From Pomacea canaliculata (Eukaryota; Mollusca; Gastropoda; Architaenioglossa; Ampullariidae), in contig NC_037595.1 in assembly GCF_003073045.1 (NCBI RefSeq), positions 4,018,227 through 4,082,226 on the forward strand: a stretch of 64,000 nucleotides of DNA, given 5' to 3'. The notes under the pieces were generated by a model. The model made no database searches. It was not told where the DNA came from and worked only from the letters and a program-made list of their open reading frames with translations. Below, piece by piece: positions 61,420-64,000 of the stretch. The position numbers and the translations under genes are program-made. Every line of letters starts with the position of its first letter. Position 1 is the stretch's first letter.

Positions 61420-61437
61420 TTCTCTCTCTCTCTCTCA
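61420..61437. repeat. CT microsatellite
   Basis: An uninterrupted TC run of nine units in the TTK to SFT2D2-like intergenic region. Confidence 0.85.
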
Positions 61438-62415
61438 CTTTTTCCATGGATTCCCTTCCTTGATGTTTTCATTGTATTCAGAAAAAAACTGTGTCTTGAA
61501 TAGTACAAGTGACAGCAACATTCTTTTACAAATGATTGTCTTGAATAAAATCTTAGAAAATTATGTATTAGTAGATAAACTCACTACTGTATTCATGTTT
61601 TGTTTTGTTTTGTTTTTTAAGTTATATTTCCTGTGATCAGTTTTCTTACCTCATGGGACTTGGTGGGAGAAGGAGGGTAGGGCTGGGCGCAGCACTTGGC
61701 AAGGCTCTCAGCCTTAAGTAGTTTTATTTTTGAGCTGATCAGTACTAAATTAAGCTAGGACAGAGAAGTTTTTCTAAGCATGCTTAATCTTCGTCTCAAC
61801 TGCTAAAATTATTTAAAAGAAAACTATTACCGATATATTAAGATAAATTATACCTTGTAATTATCTAAGGTTTTTGTATGTATGTACACAAATTTAACTT
61901 TCAAATACATAAACCGGGAATTAAAAGAATTATTCAGTCACACAAAACTGAGCTTTTGACAGTATTTCTCTGGAAGAAAAAAAATAGTCCAAGACGCCAA
62001 TTTTAAAGCCAAACGTTTCCTTTGGCATTTCAAGATACCTGGCAATGGTGAGCTGTCATCAATGACGTACGCGTGTGTGTATCGCAACACTCAACTAAAT
62101 TCAGAAAGCGATGAGGACTTTGAATGGATTAAAACCAAACTGATCCTATGACACCTTGCAAAAACATTCTCCTTACTCCGCAAATGAAATAAGTAACTCA
62201 ATAATTTAAATGATTTTTTAACGTTTCGAGAGCGAAAGCGAGACACGTGCTAATAATGGTGCCGTTACCGAAAAAAATGCGAAAAGCTGGGAGTGGTGGC
62301 ATTTCTCTGACCCTGGGAGAAAATATTGACATTAATAATCAAACAGCGATAGCCAAAAGCCAAACCAAATGCACGGATGCGAATCAATGTACGCTAATCA
62401 GATTTTTAAATACAA

Positions 62416-62492
62416 GCGGGACAATTTATCGACTTTTTAGATGAAAGCGGGACATGCTACGAGCAGGCGGGACACACTATCTAAAGCGGGAC
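62416..62492. promoter_or_regulatory. Cluster of four GCGGGAC motifs
   Basis: GCGGGAC occurs at 62416, 62447, 62467 and 62486, spaced 31, 20 and 19 bp, about 200-280 bp upstream of the SFT2D2-like ATG. GCGGGA resembles an E2F half-site, but the T/A-rich half of the consensus is absent. It may be a tandem remnant instead. Confidence 0.35.
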
Positions 62493-62694
62493 GTCTTGGT
62501 GTGGGAAAAATAGTGAACAAGTCGAGAGACATTGTTGACAGACAACCGACCTGCGTGAACTGTGAGGAGGTAACTCTTGCACTCCGACCGGAAGTTTATA
62601 GTCCGTGGATTGAGGAACTTGAGAGAGCAACTTAAAGAGAGTTTGCATATTCACTTTCCTTCAACCATTGTAAACATATTTGTAAAAATATACA

Positions 62695-63985
62695 ATGGAC
62701 AAGCTGAAAAAAGTTCTGAGTGGAAATGAGGAAGAAGATGAAGACAAGGGAATCGTTGCGCAGGTACGTTTTTAACATTAGATTTTGCTGAGAGCAGACG
62801 ATAAGACTATGAGTAATGGCACAATTGTCATTCTCTCACCACATTTCTTACAATGTCAGTTGTGAAGACTCGTTGTCAGACCAGTTATGCGGCTAAAATA
62901 TTGTTGAAAGTCGCAACTTTATTATAATTTACTAGCTCTTAGCTTATATCTACAGGTTTAGTCGATATTCAAAACAAATCAACTACAACGCCCACTGTCC
63001 AACATATAAGATAAATAATATGTATATCATTATTTATGCCGTTAAAGACATGAAAGAAATGGAGAAAGAAAAAAATAAAACTAAAGGTATAATGCATTAC
63101 CCTTGAAGATATAAACAATAACAGAATATATGCAATTTTTCTAGTTTTATATATATATACATTTAGGTCAGCAGTATATTTGCGTTTAAGCATTGACTCG
63201 GTGAGTGTTATACTGGTATAGTACTGAGCAGCTACTGTAATTACAGACCTAAAATAATGGGATCATGTTATTACATTGGTGAAGGTCTATAAGTGAATTG
63301 TGCTGTCAGAAAATGGAAGAAGGCAGATAGGCAAAACTGGATTGAGAATCAGTGTTGGACCATAGAACACAAAAATGATGAATTCATCACCACTTTTTTA
63401 ATGTTCATCCTGTTCGAAATAAACTGAACTCAGGCCTAATCATTTTTTTTTCATTGGGATCATACTTAATACCTCTGTTAAAGCACCTAATTAGCTTCTT
63501 GTGCAATTTGCTTTGAAGATTAAGATGATGTGAGACAAGTCAGTTCTGGGTGAGTAGGTACAAGGTTTACAAATATATAAAAATTTTGACATTAAATGGA
63601 ATTGTGCTGGTATATCATATACACCGTCTTTTAAAAATAGTTTGCCAGAGATAGTATTGCTGTATTGTTACTTCTCTGAGGTTTGATTTAAGTTGAGAAT
63701 ATGAAAGTTGTGGGTGTCATTAAAGTATGTGTTTTTAAGAGAAAAGATTACTAAGTAATAAATATAAATATAGCTTTATAGCTTTCATAAATATAGCAGC
63801 TATAGGGAAGTTTGTTGTTTTGATACATCGAGAACAGTAAATGTAGTGTGGTTAGTCCCTTAAAATTTATTTATTTTTATTTTGTTTTTCCCATGTAGAT
63901 GAATGAAGTGACCACACTCAGCTGGGGAACAAGAATCAAACTTTTCCTATTGTGTTTTATCCTTGGTGCTTTTCTTTCCATTCTG
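62695..63985 (+). CDS. SFT2D2: Vesicle transport protein SFT2-like (SFT2D1/SFT2D2 family), 5' part only
   Basis: Two coding exons are visible: 62695-62763 and 63899-63985, with donors GTACGT and GTATGT; the gene continues beyond the window. The protein starts MDKLKKVLSG and continues through an acidic linker to TLSWGTRIKLFLLCFILGAF, the start of the first membrane segment. Vertebrate SFT2D2 begins MDKLKKVLSGQD and has SLSWSTRIKGF at the matching place. SFT2 proteins are small four-helix membrane proteins of Golgi/endosomal traffic, related to yeast Sft2. The start is firm because the first ten residues match the family. SFT2D1 (MEKLRRVLSG) is less similar. Confidence 0.9.
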
Positions 63986-64000
63986 GTATGTCATATATTT

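Larger units (their letters stand above)
59931..62694. other. Intergenic between TTK and the SFT2D2-like gene
   Basis: No exon is supported. It holds a - strand LINE-tail fragment at about 60600-60652, a CT microsatellite at 61420-61437 and, in the last few hundred bases, GC-richer sequence with the GCGGGAC cluster (62416-62492) that probably belongs to the SFT2D2-like promoter. A 65-codon open frame from 62247 has no recognisable features. Confidence 0.5.

Noticed and set aside
62247..62635. Short open frames upstream of the SFT2D2-like gene
   Set aside because: No motif; better read as promoter or 5' UTR with the GCGGGAC cluster.

Overview
This is an intron-rich, AT-rich eukaryotic nuclear window, most likely from a lophotrochozoan and probably a gastropod mollusc. 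The evidence is long GT-AG introns, animal-specific genes (an RPGR orthologue, a TTK/MPS1 orthologue, an SFT2D family gene), tRNA-derived SINEs, CR1/L2-like and jockey-like LINE debris and small hAT-like MITEs. The species is inferred, not shown.

Layout: (1) about 1-3.7 kb holds a GC-rich, apparently single-exon gene on the + strand with a motif resembling vertebrate C11orf96. Its 3' part looks frame-disturbed. A 5'-truncated SINE lies upstream. (2) About 3.7-10.6 kb has no gene I can support. (3) 10.6-28.9 kb on the - strand is a complete RPGR orthologue rebuilt from 18 phase-consistent exons (797 aa): a seven-blade RCC1-like propeller, a long Glu/Lys-rich tail and a C-terminal CaaX box (CIIL). 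An X-box-like RFX site lies just upstream of its ATG. (4) 31.4-43.5 kb on the - strand is a 12-exon gene (1047 aa) that I do not recognise as any named family: a Ser-rich N-terminal half, a TAZ-like HCCC zinc-binding motif, and a C-terminal kinase fold that has lost both catalytic aspartates. (5) 44.6-59.4 kb on the + strand is TTK/MPS1, with an N-terminal TPR-like region and a C-terminal kinase domain. It shares a divergent promoter region with the pseudokinase gene, contains a GC-AG intron, and has one apparent 1-nt frame break. (6) From 62.7 kb to the window end is the start of an SFT2D2-like gene, truncated by the window edge.

The genes do not form an operon. RPGR acts in the cilium, TTK in the spindle checkpoint and SFT2D2 in Golgi/endosome traffic. 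The most novel items are the TAZ-like/pseudokinase protein and a SINE family whose two copies both end in C12 tails inside perfect target-site duplications. All exon models were built by hand from splice consensus, reading phase and remembered family sequences; nothing was aligned by software.
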